Assembly: GCF_025215095.1 (NCBI RefSeq)
Contig: NZ_JALHAP010000076.1
Location: 1 to 64,000, forward strand
Direction of reading: 5' to 3'
Origin: Dryocola boscaweniae
GTDB taxonomy: Bacteria > Pseudomonadota > Gammaproteobacteria > Enterobacterales > Enterobacteriaceae
Length of the DNA: 64,000 nt
The first letter of the stretch is position 1. Each line of letters starts with the position of its first letter. A program made the translations under genes and the position numbers. Positions 63,891-64,000 of the stretch are shown one piece after another. The notes under the pieces are model-generated. The model searched no databases, was not told the origin of the DNA, and saw only the letters and a program-made list of their open reading frames with translations.

Positions 63891-64000
63891 GGCTGGCTCA
63901 AGACAGTGGAAATCGGCGGATTATACCAACTACCACGATGAACGTTAACCAACGATTGCCCCCTTTGGCATAAAGCTTTAAGGATTTCATTACGCTGAAG

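Overview
This is a chromosomal window from a member of the Enterobacteriaceae. Gene order, protein lengths and protein sequences follow the 0-2 minute region of Escherichia coli K-12 read in reverse: ilvHI, leuO, leuLABCD, setA, sgrS/sgrR, thiBPQ, yabI, araC, araBAD, polB, rapA, rluA, djlA, lptD-surA-pdxA-rsmA-apaGH, folA, kefCF, carBA, dapB, rihC, ispH-fkpB-lspA-ileS-ribF. The proteins diverge from K-12 by an amount I associate with Cronobacter, Franconibacter, Siccibacter, Enterobacter or Kosakonia. I cannot fix the genus by eye. No rRNA, tRNA or CRISPR array was seen.

Layout. 1-127 is the end of an IS3-family (IS150-like) element, cut by the window edge, just beyond ilvH. 167-9251 holds branched-chain amino acid synthesis (IlvIH, LeuABCD), the LysR regulator LeuO and the leu leader peptide with its attenuator. 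9252-11393 is an AT-richer insertion between leuD and setA: one DUF3289 gene, two DUF943 membrane-protein genes, and an orphan C-terminal fragment of a second DUF3289 gene. The copies are flanked by a duplicated leuD tail. 11514-14721 is the sugar-phosphate stress module (SetA, sRNA SgrS with peptide SgrT, regulator SgrR). 14762-18153 is the TPP-riboswitch-controlled thiamine ABC transporter. 18144-24216 holds a DedA protein and the arabinose regulon. 24293-31278 carries DNA polymerase II, RapA, RluA and DjlA. 31462-38223 is the envelope, cofactor and ribosome operon lptD to apaH. 38394-48377 carries folA, a LysE-type exporter, kefFC, a small lipoprotein, carAB and dapB. The caiTABCDE/fixABCX block that E. 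coli has between kefF and carB is absent.

48529-57203 is a second accessory block, between dapB and rihC. It encodes a LacI-family repressor, a large mannose-6-phosphate-isomerase-like protein, a complete mannose-family PTS (IIA, IIB, IIC, IID as separate genes), a convergent pair of cupin-type glucose-6-phosphate isomerases, an alanyl-tRNA editing protein and a LysR regulator. Three near-identical palindromes of the type GGTTAATCGATTAATC lie in front of the repressor, the PTS operon and the cupin operon. They tie these genes into one probable regulon for uptake and isomerisation of an unidentified sugar. The window ends in the conserved rihC to ribF block.

The two places most likely to hold undescribed biology are the DUF3289/DUF943 locus, which is built like an effector-partner locus with an orphan module, and the PTS locus with three isomerase-like cupins.
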